Shown piece after piece: positions 20,395-29,716 of a DNA stretch of 64,000 bases (within the stretch, counting starts at the first letter, position 1; every line of letters starts with the position of its first letter). Position numbers and translations under genes: made by a program. The DNA is from Lyngbya confervoides BDU141951 (GTDB taxonomy: Bacteria; Cyanobacteriota; Cyanobacteriia; Thermosynechococcales; Thermosynechococcaceae), in the NCBI RefSeq assembly GCF_000817775.3, contig NZ_JTHE03000005.1, forward strand, positions 33,364-97,363. Direction: 5' to 3'. The notes under the pieces were generated by a model that was not told the DNA's origin, ran no database searches, and worked only from the letters and a program-made list of their open reading frames with translations.

Positions 20395-21030
20395 TTATGT
20401 CTGTCCCTTGGCTTCCTGGGAATCGACCGTAGACCAAAACTCCGTGACATCAATATCCAACTGGGCTAACATCTCCCGCAACAGCGGCAGACTCAGGCCA
20501 ATCACATTGCTGTGACAGCCCTCAATTTTTTCAATAAACAGGCCCCCTCGACCGTCTAGGGCAAAGCATCCGGCGCAGTTTAACGGTTCTTGAGACGCAA
20601 CGTAGGCTTTAATTTGGCGATCGCTCACCGCGGCAAAATATACATCGGTGCGTTGGGAGCGCACTAGCAATTGGTGCGTTCGTCCATCTATGAGGGCATG
20701 CCCTGTATAGAGATGACCGACCCGGCCGCGTAGGGTTTGCCAACGCGCGATCGCGTCAGCGGCATTGGCGGGCTTGCCATAGATGGCATCGTCTAGTGCC
20801 AAGACAGAGTCACAACCGAGGATGAGGGCAGGATCTGACCAAGTTTTGGCCACCACTTCAGCCTTACGCGCAGCCAGCCCCTCCACCAGTTCAATGGGAT
20901 GACGGGTCTGAACCCGCGACTCGTCAAAATGGCTGGGTTGAGCAAGGGCAGGAATACCCGCAGTTTTCAACAGCTGCAGGCGGGCTGGAGAGGCTGATGC
21001 CAAAACAAATTGGGGCAGGCGCTGATTCAT
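20395..21030 (-). CDS. maf: Maf family nucleotide pyrophosphatase
   Basis: A 211-residue Maf/HAM1-fold protein that hydrolyses non-canonical or canonical NTPs to NMP and PPi. Motifs are [14 protein letters not shown] (phosphate-binding), [10 protein letters not shown] with the catalytic Asp, the [13 protein letters not shown] strand and [22 protein letters not shown]. The final block has Cys residues where many homologues have Asp/Lys-Ala-Gly, a cyanobacterial-looking variation. The ATG at 21030 was chosen over an upstream in-frame start at 21096 because homology begins at QFVLASASP. Convergent with the second L,D-transpeptidase. Confidence 0.87.
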   Translation of the reverse strand: MNQRLPQFVLASASPARLQLLKTAGIPALAQPSHFDESRVQTRHPIELVEGLAARKAEVVAKTWSDPALILGCDSVLALDDAIYGKPANAADAIARWQTLRGRVGHLYTGHALIDGRTHQLLVRSQRTDVYFAAVSDRQIKAYVASQEPLNCAGCFALDGRGGLFIEKIEGCHSNVIGLSLPLLREMLAQLDIDVTEFWSTVDSQEAKGQT

Positions 21031-21190
21031 GGGGCTTGAGGAGGAAAATCCCTCATGAGCATAGCAGGGCCGGGACTGATGGCGCTCTTGAAGCAACTGA
21101 AGGAAGACTTGAAGTGAGCTGGCCTGGATCAGGGGTCCTGGCTAGATCAGTGAACCTTCTGAAAAAGATATACTCCAAAGGTAAGCTCAG

Positions 21191-22174
21191 GTGCAACACG
21201 GCATGGTTTTTCGCTCACCGCGAGCATATATTTTTCTTTCCATTGGAGCAGCCCTGTTCACCATGGGACTGAAAGTTTGGTCCTATGAGCTCACGGGTTC
21301 CGTGAGCCTGTTTTCCGATGCTGCGGAGTCTAGCGTCAATCTGGTGGCAGCGCTGATGGCCTTGTGGATGCTCAGCCTTGCGGCTAGGCCCCCCGATCGT
21401 GATCACTCCTTTGGGCACTCCAAAGCAGAATATTTTTCCAGCGGCCTGGAAGGAACCCTGGTCATTTTGGCTGCGGTCAGTATTGCCATTGCCGCTCTTG
21501 AACGCCTCATTCATCCCCAGCCACTCCAGCAGATCTCAGTGGGCATGGGACTCTCGTTCCTGGCTGCCGCCATCAACGGGGCAGTGGCCTATCTCCTCTT
21601 GCGAGCTGGTCGACGGCTGCGGTCGATCACCCTGCGCGCCGATGCCCATCATTTGCTCACGGATGTATGGACCTCGGTGGGAATGATCGCTGGGCTGTTT
21701 TGTGTCAAGGTGACAGGCTGGACCCTCCTCGATCCGCTGATGGCGCTGCTGGTGGCTCTGAATATTGCCACCGTTGGCGTCAAGCTTTTGCGGGAAACGG
21801 CGAATGCACTGATGGATGGTGTTTTGCCTGAAGCTGACCAGACGCTAATCTGGAACACCTTAGCTCGTTACCAAAATCAGGGGATTCAGTTTCATGCCCT
21901 GCGCACTCGTGTGGCGGGCACGCGCAGCTTCATTTCATTCCATGTTTTGGTACCGGGCACCTGGTCTGTGAAGCAGGGCCATGATCTTTGTGAAGAACTA
22001 GAGCTGTCTCTGATGCGCACCTTGCCCGGATCCCATGTCATGACCCACCTAGAGCCCCTCGACGATCCCGCTTCCTGGGCCGATACGATGCTAGATCGCC
22101 CAGCCCCCCCTCTGGCTTCCCTGGAAGATCCGCCGCCAGGCCCGCCAGAAAAGCGGTCAGTCCCTAAAGAATAG
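21191..22174 (+). CDS. cation diffusion facilitator (CDF) metal transporter
   Basis: A 327-residue CDF protein with six TM segments over residues 12-205 and a cytoplasmic ferredoxin-like domain. Metal-site signatures are LFSDAAESSVNLVAA in TM2 and DAHHLLTDVWTSVG in TM5 (HxxxD). DHSFGHSKAEYFSS after TM2 and HDLCEELE with HVMTHLEP in the C-terminal domain are also typical. It should export Zn, Fe, Mn or a similar divalent cation in exchange for protons; the metal cannot be fixed from sequence. The start is GTG at 21191 with AAGGTAA upstream. The C-terminus ends in a Pro-rich tail. Confidence 0.87.
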   Translation: MQHGMVFRSPRAYIFLSIGAALFTMGLKVWSYELTGSVSLFSDAAESSVNLVAALMALWMLSLAARPPDRDHSFGHSKAEYFSSGLEGTLVILAAVSIAIAALERLIHPQPLQQISVGMGLSFLAAAINGAVAYLLLRAGRRLRSITLRADAHHLLTDVWTSVGMIAGLFCVKVTGWTLLDPLMALLVALNIATVGVKLLRETANALMDGVLPEADQTLIWNTLARYQNQGIQFHALRTRVAGTRSFISFHVLVPGTWSVKQGHDLCEELELSLMRTLPGSHVMTHLEPLDDPASWADTMLDRPAPPLASLEDPPPGPPEKRSVPKE

Positions 22175-22398
22175 CGGGGCGCTGTATTAGGCTGACCGCA
22201 GCAGCGATACGGTTTAATTGAGGGGATTTAGTTGAGGGAGATTCATGTGGGGAGCTGACTGTTAACTAGCAACCCTGATGTTTAGGCTTGTTGTCCCCCT
22301 AGCCCATTGAGCGCTTCAAGCAAGGGGCCGACTAGGCTCAATTATTCCTTTAGGAGGAGTAATTCAGAGGAGCCGGGCGGGAAACCTAAATCTAAGGG

Positions 22399-25152
22399 TT
22401 GCCGCTACCATCGCTTTCGGTAATTCCTCGGTTTCCTCGCACTTGGATAGGGTTAACAGGTCTTGTGACTGAGCTGCATGGTATTCCTCCGGAAAAGAGA
22501 GTCCGTCATTTGCTGCTCATTCAATATCGGGCACAGACGCGGTATGAAGTTCTAGAGGGCGCCTCCTACTTTGTAGGACGCGATCCGAAAAGTTCCATTG
22601 TCATTGATGATAAATCGGTCTCTCGTCAACACGCTATCTTACTGAGAATTACAGGGGCTGATCCCAACCAGTATAGTTTCGTCCTAATTGATGGAAATCT
22701 CCAGGGAAAGCGCAGTAAAAATGGTACCCAGGTTAATGGCCAAAGCTGCGTTTCGGCCCGTCTTCAGTCCGGTGATCTCATTTTCTGGGGACCGGAGGTC
22801 AGGGCTAAGTATCTGATGTTGGCAAATATCACCGATGCTGAGTTTCGTCATTACTGTGACCGTCTAGATTCTGAACAGCACTTTTTCACCGAAGGCCATA
22901 CGCTTCAGTCCGCGAAGGAAACCATCATGCTCAGTGGGGAGAGCGACGCCAAGGGGATGGAAGATGTCTCGATTATTCGACTGGCCTCTTTCCCAGAAAT
23001 CATTCCTAGCCCAATGCTGGAAATCACCACTAAGGGGCAGTTGACCTACCTGAATCCTGCGGCACATCAGGCCTTTCCAGATTTGTCCGTGGCGGGATTG
23101 GAGCACCCCGCGCTCGCGGGCTTAATGAACAAAATTGCGATGACCCAGAAGAAAATTCTCAGTCGGGAAGTTCAAATTGGGGCAAAAATTTTTGAGCAGT
23201 CGATTCACTATATTCCTGAAAATAGCTTGATCCGCTGCTGCTTGTTTGACATCACCCAGCGCAAACAGGCAGAGGCAGAGTTAAGACGCCGTGATCGGCT
23301 TTCCCAAAGTGTGGCAGAGGTGACTACCCATCTGTTAACCAGCTTGAATCAAGATTCGGTGGTGGATGTGGCCCTGGAGATGTTTGGCCAAGATATTGGG
23401 GTCGATCGCATCTGCATTAGCCAAAACCACTCCTGGGGGGATCAGGAGCAAGCGGCCACCAGCCTGAGATATGAATGGGTGAAGCCTGGGGTTGATCCGG
23501 TTCTGGATCAGCCCCATCGGCAAAACCAAGTGTACTGCCAGTCTTACCTGCGTCGTTGGTATGCGCTGCTCGCAGAGGATGGAATTCTCAGTGCACTGAG
23601 AACATCTTTACCGGAACATGAGCGAAATATTCTGTTTCGCGATGGCATTTTATCTATTTTGGTGGTGCCTATTAATGTTCACAATTCGTTTTGGGGATTT
23701 TTAGAGCTCGACCACTGCACTCAGGAGTATCAGTGGGCAGCCAGTGACGTAGCGAGCGTGCGGGCACTGGCTGCGAGCATTGGGGCGGCCCTCCAGCGTC
23801 AGCATCAAGATCAGCGCATTCAGCATCAAGCCTTTCACGATGCCCTGACGGGGCTTCCCAATCGGCTCTTGTTTCACAAGCGACTGGAAGCGGCGATCGC
23901 CGAGGCCCAGCTATGCCACCATCAAGTGGGGGTCATGTTCCTGGATTTGGATAAGTTCAAGGTCATTAATGATACCCTGGGACATTCGGTGGGGGATGGG
24001 TTATTGCAAGAGGTGGCCCGTCGTCTGCGCCAGTGTGTGCGAGCCTCGGATACGGTGGCGCGTTGGGGGGGGGATGAGTTTACAATTTTAATGCCCAATA
24101 TGCAGACGAGTGAGGATGCGGTTGCAACGGCGCGACGGATTCTGAGCACCTTTCGTGAGGTGTGTCAAATTGAGTCCCATACGCTGCTCATCAACACCAG
24201 TATTGGCATTGCTCTGTATCCCAATGATGCACTAGAGGCAGAGGTTCTGGTGCGTAATGCTGATATTGCTCTTTACCAATCGAAAGATCGCGGTCGGGGG
24301 ACTTATCAGCTGTATGGCCAGGGCATCGATGCAGAGGTTCCAGAAATTTTCGATCTCCATCGCCGATTAAAGCAAGGCATCAGTGAGCAGGAGTTTATCC
24401 TACATTACCAACCGGAATATCATCTAAAATCGGGCAAGATTTCGGGAATGGAGGCCTTGATTCTCTGGAATCATCCTACCTATGGCTTAATGGGTTCAGA
24501 TCGCTTTTTGCCTCTGGCAGAGGAAGCGGGCATTATGCTGGAACTGGGAGAATGGATGGCTCGCCAGGTCTGTCTGCAGGGGCAGCAGTGGAATCAGATG
24601 GGGTTTGGAGGCCTTCGTCTGGCTTTGCGGCTTTCTCCCACCCAATTTAGACAGCCCCATTTTGCCGATCGCATTGGACAGATTCTGGCGGAGTATCGGG
24701 AAGCGCATCAGCCCTTTGTCATTGAAATCTCTGAGGCCCTGGCCTTTGATAATCTTGCCTATAGCCAAGAAATCCTGCTGAAGTTTAAGGCTGTGGGCGC
24801 TCAGGTGGTCCTTGATGATCTGGGAGCAGGAGATGCCGCTCTAACCCATCTGACGCAACTGCCCCTAGATGGCGTGAGGCTTTCTTCCCAACTGGTGCGG
24901 GTCGTGCAACGCGATCGCAAGGCAACAGCGGTGATTCGGGGAATTATGGCCCTAGCCCAGCATCTGGGGCTCGACGTAACGGCGACCGGGGTGGAAAAAT
25001 CAGCCGACTTCAATATTTTGGCCGCCTTCGATTGCGATTATTTTCAGGGAAATTTGATTGGACCTGGCGTGTCAGTGGAAATGGCGACCTTGAGACTTCA
25101 CAGCAGGCCAAACTTGGATGAAGATCTGGTTTCCTCTGCCCTGACTCCCTGA
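22399..25152 (+). CDS. FHA-PAS-GAF-GGDEF-EAL signalling protein (EAL degenerate)
   Basis: A 917-residue multidomain protein. The FHA domain spans about 48-140 (YFVGRDPKSSIVIDDKSVSRQHA, the phosphothreonine-binding pattern). A PAS-like segment covers about 195-290 and a GAF-like segment about 300-465. The GGDEF domain (about 475-640) has intact RWGGDEF (556-561) and an RxxD inhibitory site (548-551), so it should make c-di-GMP. The EAL domain (about 655-900) keeps Glu685 and DDLGAG but has Arg744, Arg827 and Thr863 where catalytic Asn, Lys and Glu are expected. Phosphodiesterase activity is therefore doubtful. The start is TTG at 22399; GTG at 22465 is an alternative. Confidence 0.87.
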   Translation: MPLPSLSVIPRFPRTWIGLTGLVTELHGIPPEKRVRHLLLIQYRAQTRYEVLEGASYFVGRDPKSSIVIDDKSVSRQHAILLRITGADPNQYSFVLIDGNLQGKRSKNGTQVNGQSCVSARLQSGDLIFWGPEVRAKYLMLANITDAEFRHYCDRLDSEQHFFTEGHTLQSAKETIMLSGESDAKGMEDVSIIRLASFPEIIPSPMLEITTKGQLTYLNPAAHQAFPDLSVAGLEHPALAGLMNKIAMTQKKILSREVQIGAKIFEQSIHYIPENSLIRCCLFDITQRKQAEAELRRRDRLSQSVAEVTTHLLTSLNQDSVVDVALEMFGQDIGVDRICISQNHSWGDQEQAATSLRYEWVKPGVDPVLDQPHRQNQVYCQSYLRRWYALLAEDGILSALRTSLPEHERNILFRDGILSILVVPINVHNSFWGFLELDHCTQEYQWAASDVASVRALAASIGAALQRQHQDQRIQHQAFHDALTGLPNRLLFHKRLEAAIAEAQLCHHQVGVMFLDLDKFKVINDTLGHSVGDGLLQEVARRLRQCVRASDTVARWGGDEFTILMPNMQTSEDAVATARRILSTFREVCQIESHTLLINTSIGIALYPNDALEAEVLVRNADIALYQSKDRGRGTYQLYGQGIDAEVPEIFDLHRRLKQGISEQEFILHYQPEYHLKSGKISGMEALILWNHPTYGLMGSDRFLPLAEEAGIMLELGEWMARQVCLQGQQWNQMGFGGLRLALRLSPTQFRQPHFADRIGQILAEYREAHQPFVIEISEALAFDNLAYSQEILLKFKAVGAQVVLDDLGAGDAALTHLTQLPLDGVRLSSQLVRVVQRDRKATAVIRGIMALAQHLGLDVTATGVEKSADFNILAAFDCDYFQGNLIGPGVSVEMATLRLHSRPNLDEDLVSSALTP

Positions 25153-25217
25153 GTTTAAAGGAGGATTTAGGGCTAAAGTGTTTACTTTAGTTCTGTTTAG
25201 CATTCCTTCAAAATTTT

Positions 25218-26828
25218 GTGAGCGAGTCCTCCCCCTCATCTCAAAAGCCCGGTCGATCCCTGGCCAGTATTGCCACTATTGTGGCCATCGCAACCTTAAT
25301 CAGTAAACTAGCCGGTCTAGTACGGCAACAGGCGATCGCTGCTGAATTTGGCGCTGGAGCTGCGGTCGACGCCTATCAGTATGCCTACATCATTCCTGGC
25401 TTTTTGTTTATTTTGCTAGGCGGGATTAACGGCCCGTTCCATAGCTCAATTATTAGCGTATTGGCCAAGCGCCGCTCGGAGGAAGCTGCGGCCCTCATTG
25501 AGACCATCAATACTCTGGTGGGCGGGTTACTCCTGATCGTGACCGTTGTACTCATGGTGCTGGCGGATCCCCTGCTGCAGCTCATTGCCCCCGGTGCCCC
25601 CCCAGAGGTGCATCGAATCGCGGTGGAGCAATTTCAGATCATGGCTCCCCTGGCGGTGCTCTCAGGCCTGATTGGGATTGGGTTTGGAACCCTGAATGCC
25701 TCCGACCAATACTGGCTGCCCTCCATTAGTCCCCTGCTTTCCAGCATTACGGTGATTTTGGGCGTTTGGTTCCTGTCCGATGAGTTTGGGCCGGCAGTCT
25801 TGGCCTGGGGAACCCTGGCCGGGGGTTTTTTACAATGGTTTGCTCAGATTCCTGCCCAGTGGAAATCAGGCATGGGCACCTTACGCCTGCGGTTTGATTT
25901 TGGCGAACCAGCCGTGCAGGAAATTTACCGCTTAATGGGGCCAGCAACCCTTTCTTCGGGCATGCTCCTGATTAGCGTTTACATCACCACGGTGTTTGCG
26001 TCCCAACTGCCAGTCGGGGCGGCCTCGGCCTTGGGCTATGCTCAGCTGCTGTTTCTGACACCGCTGGGAATACTCTCGAATGTAATCCTGGTGCCCTACA
26101 TGCCGATTTTCTCTAAGTTGGCAGCACCCCCCCACTGGCCAGCACTCAAGGAGCGAATTCGGCAAAGCCTGGTGCTGACGGCGATGAGCATGATGCCGGT
26201 AGGAGCGTTGATGGCCGCGCTGGCTCTGCCAGCGGTGCGGGTGGTGTACGAACGCGGACAGTTTGACACCCAGGCGTCGAATCTTGTCTCGTCGCTGCTG
26301 CTGGTTTATGCAATTGGCATGTTTTTCTATCTGGCGCGAGATGTGCTGGTGCGGGTGTTTTACGGCCTAGGGGATGGTCGGACGCCTCTGGCGATCACCC
26401 TGCTGGGCCTGGGGTTTAACCTCCTCTTCTGTTACTTCTTTACCCAGGCCTTCGGGGCCCAGGGATTGGCCATGTCCACCGTGGGGGTCAATACGGTGTC
26501 AATGTTCATTCTCCTGGGATTGGTGAGTCGCCGTTTGAATGGGTTGCCCTGGCGCAGCATCGGAGGCCCGATTTTGGGTATTGGCCTGGGCAGCTTGCTG
26601 TGTGGAGCCGCTAGCTGGGCGACCCTCAAGGGCGTTCAGCATCTGTTGGGGACGGAGGGGCTGCTGATTCAGCTGGTTGAGTTGACCGTGGCTGGGGTCG
26701 TTGGGAGTTTGGTCTTTGCTCTGGCTGTCTGGATGCTGAAGCTGCCAGAGGTTAGTTTTTTTGGACAGCGTCTGCGGCAACGGCTCCCGTTTCTTCGGTC
26801 TCCTGCCGCCAACAATCCTCCAGAGTGA
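25218..26828 (+). CDS. murJ: lipid II flippase MurJ
   Basis: A 536-residue MOP-superfamily membrane protein with about 14 TM segments. Features include an N-terminal TLISKLAGLVRQQAIAAEFGAG with the conserved Arg, DAYQYAYIIPGFLF, GGINGPFHSSII in TM2, the central cavity residues around RLMGPATLSS, and VVYERGQFD. It moves lipid-linked peptidoglycan precursor from the cytoplasmic to the periplasmic leaflet. The start is GTG at 25218, with no clear Shine-Dalgarno. It is 65 bp after the GGDEF-EAL gene, possibly one transcript. Confidence 0.92.
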   Translation: MSESSPSSQKPGRSLASIATIVAIATLISKLAGLVRQQAIAAEFGAGAAVDAYQYAYIIPGFLFILLGGINGPFHSSIISVLAKRRSEEAAALIETINTLVGGLLLIVTVVLMVLADPLLQLIAPGAPPEVHRIAVEQFQIMAPLAVLSGLIGIGFGTLNASDQYWLPSISPLLSSITVILGVWFLSDEFGPAVLAWGTLAGGFLQWFAQIPAQWKSGMGTLRLRFDFGEPAVQEIYRLMGPATLSSGMLLISVYITTVFASQLPVGAASALGYAQLLFLTPLGILSNVILVPYMPIFSKLAAPPHWPALKERIRQSLVLTAMSMMPVGALMAALALPAVRVVYERGQFDTQASNLVSSLLLVYAIGMFFYLARDVLVRVFYGLGDGRTPLAITLLGLGFNLLFCYFFTQAFGAQGLAMSTVGVNTVSMFILLGLVSRRLNGLPWRSIGGPILGIGLGSLLCGAASWATLKGVQHLLGTEGLLIQLVELTVAGVVGSLVFALAVWMLKLPEVSFFGQRLRQRLPFLRSPAANNPPE

Positions 26829-26916
26829 GAGCGGCCTCCCTACGCTAGAATGTGTCAGGCTGCGCAGGTCTTGACCTAGCCCGGCGCGATCGCCAAAAAT
26901 TTTTGAGAGCTAGGGT

Positions 26917-27867
26917 ATGCGGCGTCCTGATCGAATTTTTGCGCTTGTTCTGATTGTGCTTTGCTTAGTAGCCTCCTTGGGAAACTGGCTGTCTACCCTG
27001 ATCCCCCGACGCCCTCTGACCTCGGCTCCGGCAAGCGGTCCAGAGATTGCCCTGATCAAGATTTCCGGACCCATTGCGGAGGGAGCAGAGGGCGGGATTT
27101 TTCAGTCGGGAGATACCGGGAGTACTCGAATTGTGAAGGCCATTCGTCAGGCCCGTCAGGATAAAGCCAAGGCGATTTTACTGCAGATCAATAGTCCCGG
27201 CGGCACGGCATCAGCATCCCTCGCGATTCATCGGGAGCTGATGCGCACGCGCCAAACGAGTCAGACAAAGGTGGTCGCACTCTTGGGAGATGTGGCGGCC
27301 TCGGGAGGCTACTATGTGGCAACCGCCGCCGAGCATATCGTGGCCAATCCCGATACCTTAACCGGGTCCATCGGTGTTATTATTCGCACCCAAAACGTGG
27401 CCTCTCTCCTGGACAAGGTGGGTATCGAAAGTGGGAATTTCAAAAGTGGAGAGTTTAAAGATATTCTCTCCCCCTATCGTCCCTCGACCCCGGCTGAAAA
27501 ACAAATTTTGCAAACCCTGGTGGATGAGTCTTACCAGCAGTTCCTAGAGGCCATCGCCACGGGTCGGGAGATGCCCCTGGATAAAATCAAACCCTATGCC
27601 GATGGCCGGATTTTTTCGGGGAGCCAGGCCCTGGCTGCAAATCTCGTGGATTCTCTAGGCAACTACTACGATGCCATCGATGTCGTGCGCGAGTTGGCGG
27701 GCATCAAGGCGGAAAACCCCAAGGTGGACCTCTATCCGCCCAATCGCTTTCCAGGTCGCCTGGGGGATTTATTCACCTCTACGGTGGAATCTCTGGTTCC
27801 AGGGTATCAGCAGGTTCAGTTTGCGGCGAAATCCCGCGGACTACCGCTCATGCTGTGGGACTACTAG
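26917..27867 (+). CDS. sppA: signal peptide peptidase SppA, short form
   Basis: A 316-residue serine/lysine dyad protease of the short SppA type. The N-terminal membrane anchor spans residues 7-30. The nucleophile is Ser129 in GDVAASGGYYVA, and the general base is Lys181 in SGEFKDILSPYR. INSPGGTASAS contributes the oxyanion region. It degrades cleaved signal peptides in the membrane, and cyanobacterial SppA has also been tied to light-acclimation. Downstream genes for a membrane protein and cofH follow closely on the same strand. Confidence 0.93.
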   Translation: MRRPDRIFALVLIVLCLVASLGNWLSTLIPRRPLTSAPASGPEIALIKISGPIAEGAEGGIFQSGDTGSTRIVKAIRQARQDKAKAILLQINSPGGTASASLAIHRELMRTRQTSQTKVVALLGDVAASGGYYVATAAEHIVANPDTLTGSIGVIIRTQNVASLLDKVGIESGNFKSGEFKDILSPYRPSTPAEKQILQTLVDESYQQFLEAIATGREMPLDKIKPYADGRIFSGSQALAANLVDSLGNYYDAIDVVRELAGIKAENPKVDLYPPNRFPGRLGDLFTSTVESLVPGYQQVQFAAKSRGLPLMLWDY

Positions 27868-27934
27868 TTCGGTGATGTGTGCGGCGATTCGTACGGTGAT
27901 TGATGCTGGCTGATTTTACCCTCCCTTATCCAAG

Positions 27935-28456
27935 ATGTTAGAGACGTTCTACCGCCAACTGTTCCAGCCCCAGGAGGCACCGCCGTCCCTGCCCGGGGCG
28001 CTGCTCATTGGCGGCTTGGTGCTGTTGGTGATCACCCTCAATGCCGGGGGATCATTACGCATGGGGAGCCAGGGACTATTGCTGCTGTTTATCCTATTCG
28101 GTCTGGCAAGCCTGCTGGGGCTGTTCTGGCTCAGTGCCTCTCTGGGGATGCTGTTACGATTACTGGGGGAAACGCCGGACCCAGGTCAGCTGTGGGTGGG
28201 AATCGTCACCGGACTTTGGCCGCTGCTGCTGAGTGGTTGTGCCCTGGCAATGCAGCGTTGGACTCCAGCGTTGGGGGGGCTATGGAGCGCTGTGATTGCC
28301 CTAGGCACTCTCGCAACCTTGACCCTGGCGATCGCCCAGACACAGACTATTCCCCGATTGAAAGTCCTGGTGGCGATCACTGCTGCCTTGGGACTTTCCC
28401 TTGCGAGTTTAGGGGGATTGATCGTTTGGCCCATTATGCTGTTTTGGGGACTGTAG
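27935..28456 (+). CDS. hypothetical multi-span membrane protein
   Basis: A 173-residue protein that is nearly all hydrophobic after residue 20, with about four to five TM helices (approx. 20-36, 46-75, 87-105, 112-133, 143-170). There are no motifs I recognise. The spacing (14 bp to the cofH ATG) and same orientation place it in a sppA-to-cofH gene run. Homologues adjacent to cofH elsewhere would be needed to infer a role. Confidence 0.6.
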   Translation: MLETFYRQLFQPQEAPPSLPGALLIGGLVLLVITLNAGGSLRMGSQGLLLLFILFGLASLLGLFWLSASLGMLLRLLGETPDPGQLWVGIVTGLWPLLLSGCALAMQRWTPALGGLWSAVIALGTLATLTLAIAQTQTIPRLKVLVAITAALGLSLASLGGLIVWPIMLFWGL

Positions 28457-28470
28457 GAAAAGCCATTGCC

Positions 28471-29643
28471 ATGGGACTGATCACCCTCTTAGATCGAACC
28501 TTAGCGCACCACCCGCTTTCAGAGGCAGATGCCGTCTGGCTGCTTCGGCAAACTGACCCTGAGGCCATTGCCCAGATTCGCGCGGCGGCGGACGCCTTAC
28601 GGTCTCAGCTCTGTGGTGAGACCGTGACCTATGTGATCAATCGCAACATTAATTTTACGAATATTTGCGAGCAGCACTGTGGTTTCTGCGCATTCCGTCG
28701 GGATGCAGGCGATGCAGAGGCTTACTGGTTGGATGAGGCAATGATAATCCAGAAGGCCCGGGAAGCCCTCCAGGCGAAGGCCACGGAGCTCTGTCTTCAG
28801 GGAGGACTTAACCCGCAGGCAAAACGTCCGGGATCCTGGGCCAAAACGAGTCCAGGATCGTCGCTGGACTACTATCTTCACTTGATTGACGCCCTCAAAT
28901 CCCGATTCCCAACGCTGCATCTCCATGCCTTTTCGCCTCAGGAGATCGAGTTTATTGCCCGCGAAGATGACTTGACCGTTGATGAGGTACTCAAGGCGCT
29001 TCGGCAAGCAGGTGTAGATTCCTTGCCCGGCACCGCTGCCGAAGTGCTCGATGACGCCGTGCGCCGCGTCATTTGTCCCGAAAAAATCACCAGCCAAACC
29101 TGGCTCAACATTGTGTCAGCGGCGCACCGTGCGGGGCTGCCCACCACCAGCACCATGCTCTGCGGTCATGTGGAGATGCCAGAGCAGCAGGTCCAGCATC
29201 TGGCCCAACTACGACGGCTGCAGGCCGACTCTCTAGACCGCTGGGGCGTTGGCATCACCGAATTTATTCTCTTGCCCTACGTGGGAGAGATGGCTCCAGC
29301 AGCCCTGCGCCGCCGCGTCGGTCATGACCAGCCCCGGCTGGATGAGGTGCTCAAGCTTACGGCGGTGGCGCGCCTTTATTTGGGGACTGCCATTGTGAAT
29401 CACCAGCCAAGCTGGGTGAAGTTAGGGTTAACTGGGGCACAAAGAGCCCTGGAGTGGGGCTGTAATGATCTGGGCGGCACGTTGATGGAGGAGCACATTA
29501 CCACCAGTGCCGGTGCCCAGGGAGGAACCGGTCTGAGCGTGCCACAGATCCAACAAGCGATCGCGGCCCTAGGCCGCCCCTGGCAGCAGCGGACGACTCT
29601 CTATCAACGGTTGAGGGATCAGCCGCAGGTCCTCTTAGGCTAG
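28471..29643 (+). CDS. cofH: FO synthase subunit CofH (radical SAM)
   Basis: A 390-residue radical SAM protein. The cluster motif CxxxCxxC is Cys66, Cys70 and Cys73 in [15 protein letters not shown]. Other CofH blocks are [37 protein letters not shown] and the C-terminal [14 protein letters not shown]. CofH joins tyrosine to 5-amino-6-ribitylaminouracil, giving the precursor CofG converts to 7,8-didemethyl-8-hydroxy-5-deazariboflavin (FO), the antenna of some photolyases and part of F420. No cofG is in the window. The ATG at 28471 is preceded by TAGGAAAAG; the open frame extends further upstream but overlaps the membrane-protein gene. Confidence 0.93.
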   Translation: MGLITLLDRTLAHHPLSEADAVWLLRQTDPEAIAQIRAAADALRSQLCGETVTYVINRNINFTNICEQHCGFCAFRRDAGDAEAYWLDEAMIIQKAREALQAKATELCLQGGLNPQAKRPGSWAKTSPGSSLDYYLHLIDALKSRFPTLHLHAFSPQEIEFIAREDDLTVDEVLKALRQAGVDSLPGTAAEVLDDAVRRVICPEKITSQTWLNIVSAAHRAGLPTTSTMLCGHVEMPEQQVQHLAQLRRLQADSLDRWGVGITEFILLPYVGEMAPAALRRRVGHDQPRLDEVLKLTAVARLYLGTAIVNHQPSWVKLGLTGAQRALEWGCNDLGGTLMEEHITTSAGAQGGTGLSVPQIQQAIAALGRPWQQRTTLYQRLRDQPQVLLG

Positions 29644-29716
29644 AGGGCTTTACCTGTGGAAACAATTTGTGCATACTTGACCTCTGAAGCTGATCAGCCC
29701 TAGAGCGCTCCTATTC

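Noticed and set aside
22376..22404. Stem overlapping the TTG start of the GGDEF-EAL gene as a riboswitch
   Set aside because: Only two 4-bp stems with asymmetric loops, and the start codon itself is uncertain; no known c-di-GMP aptamer motif is present.
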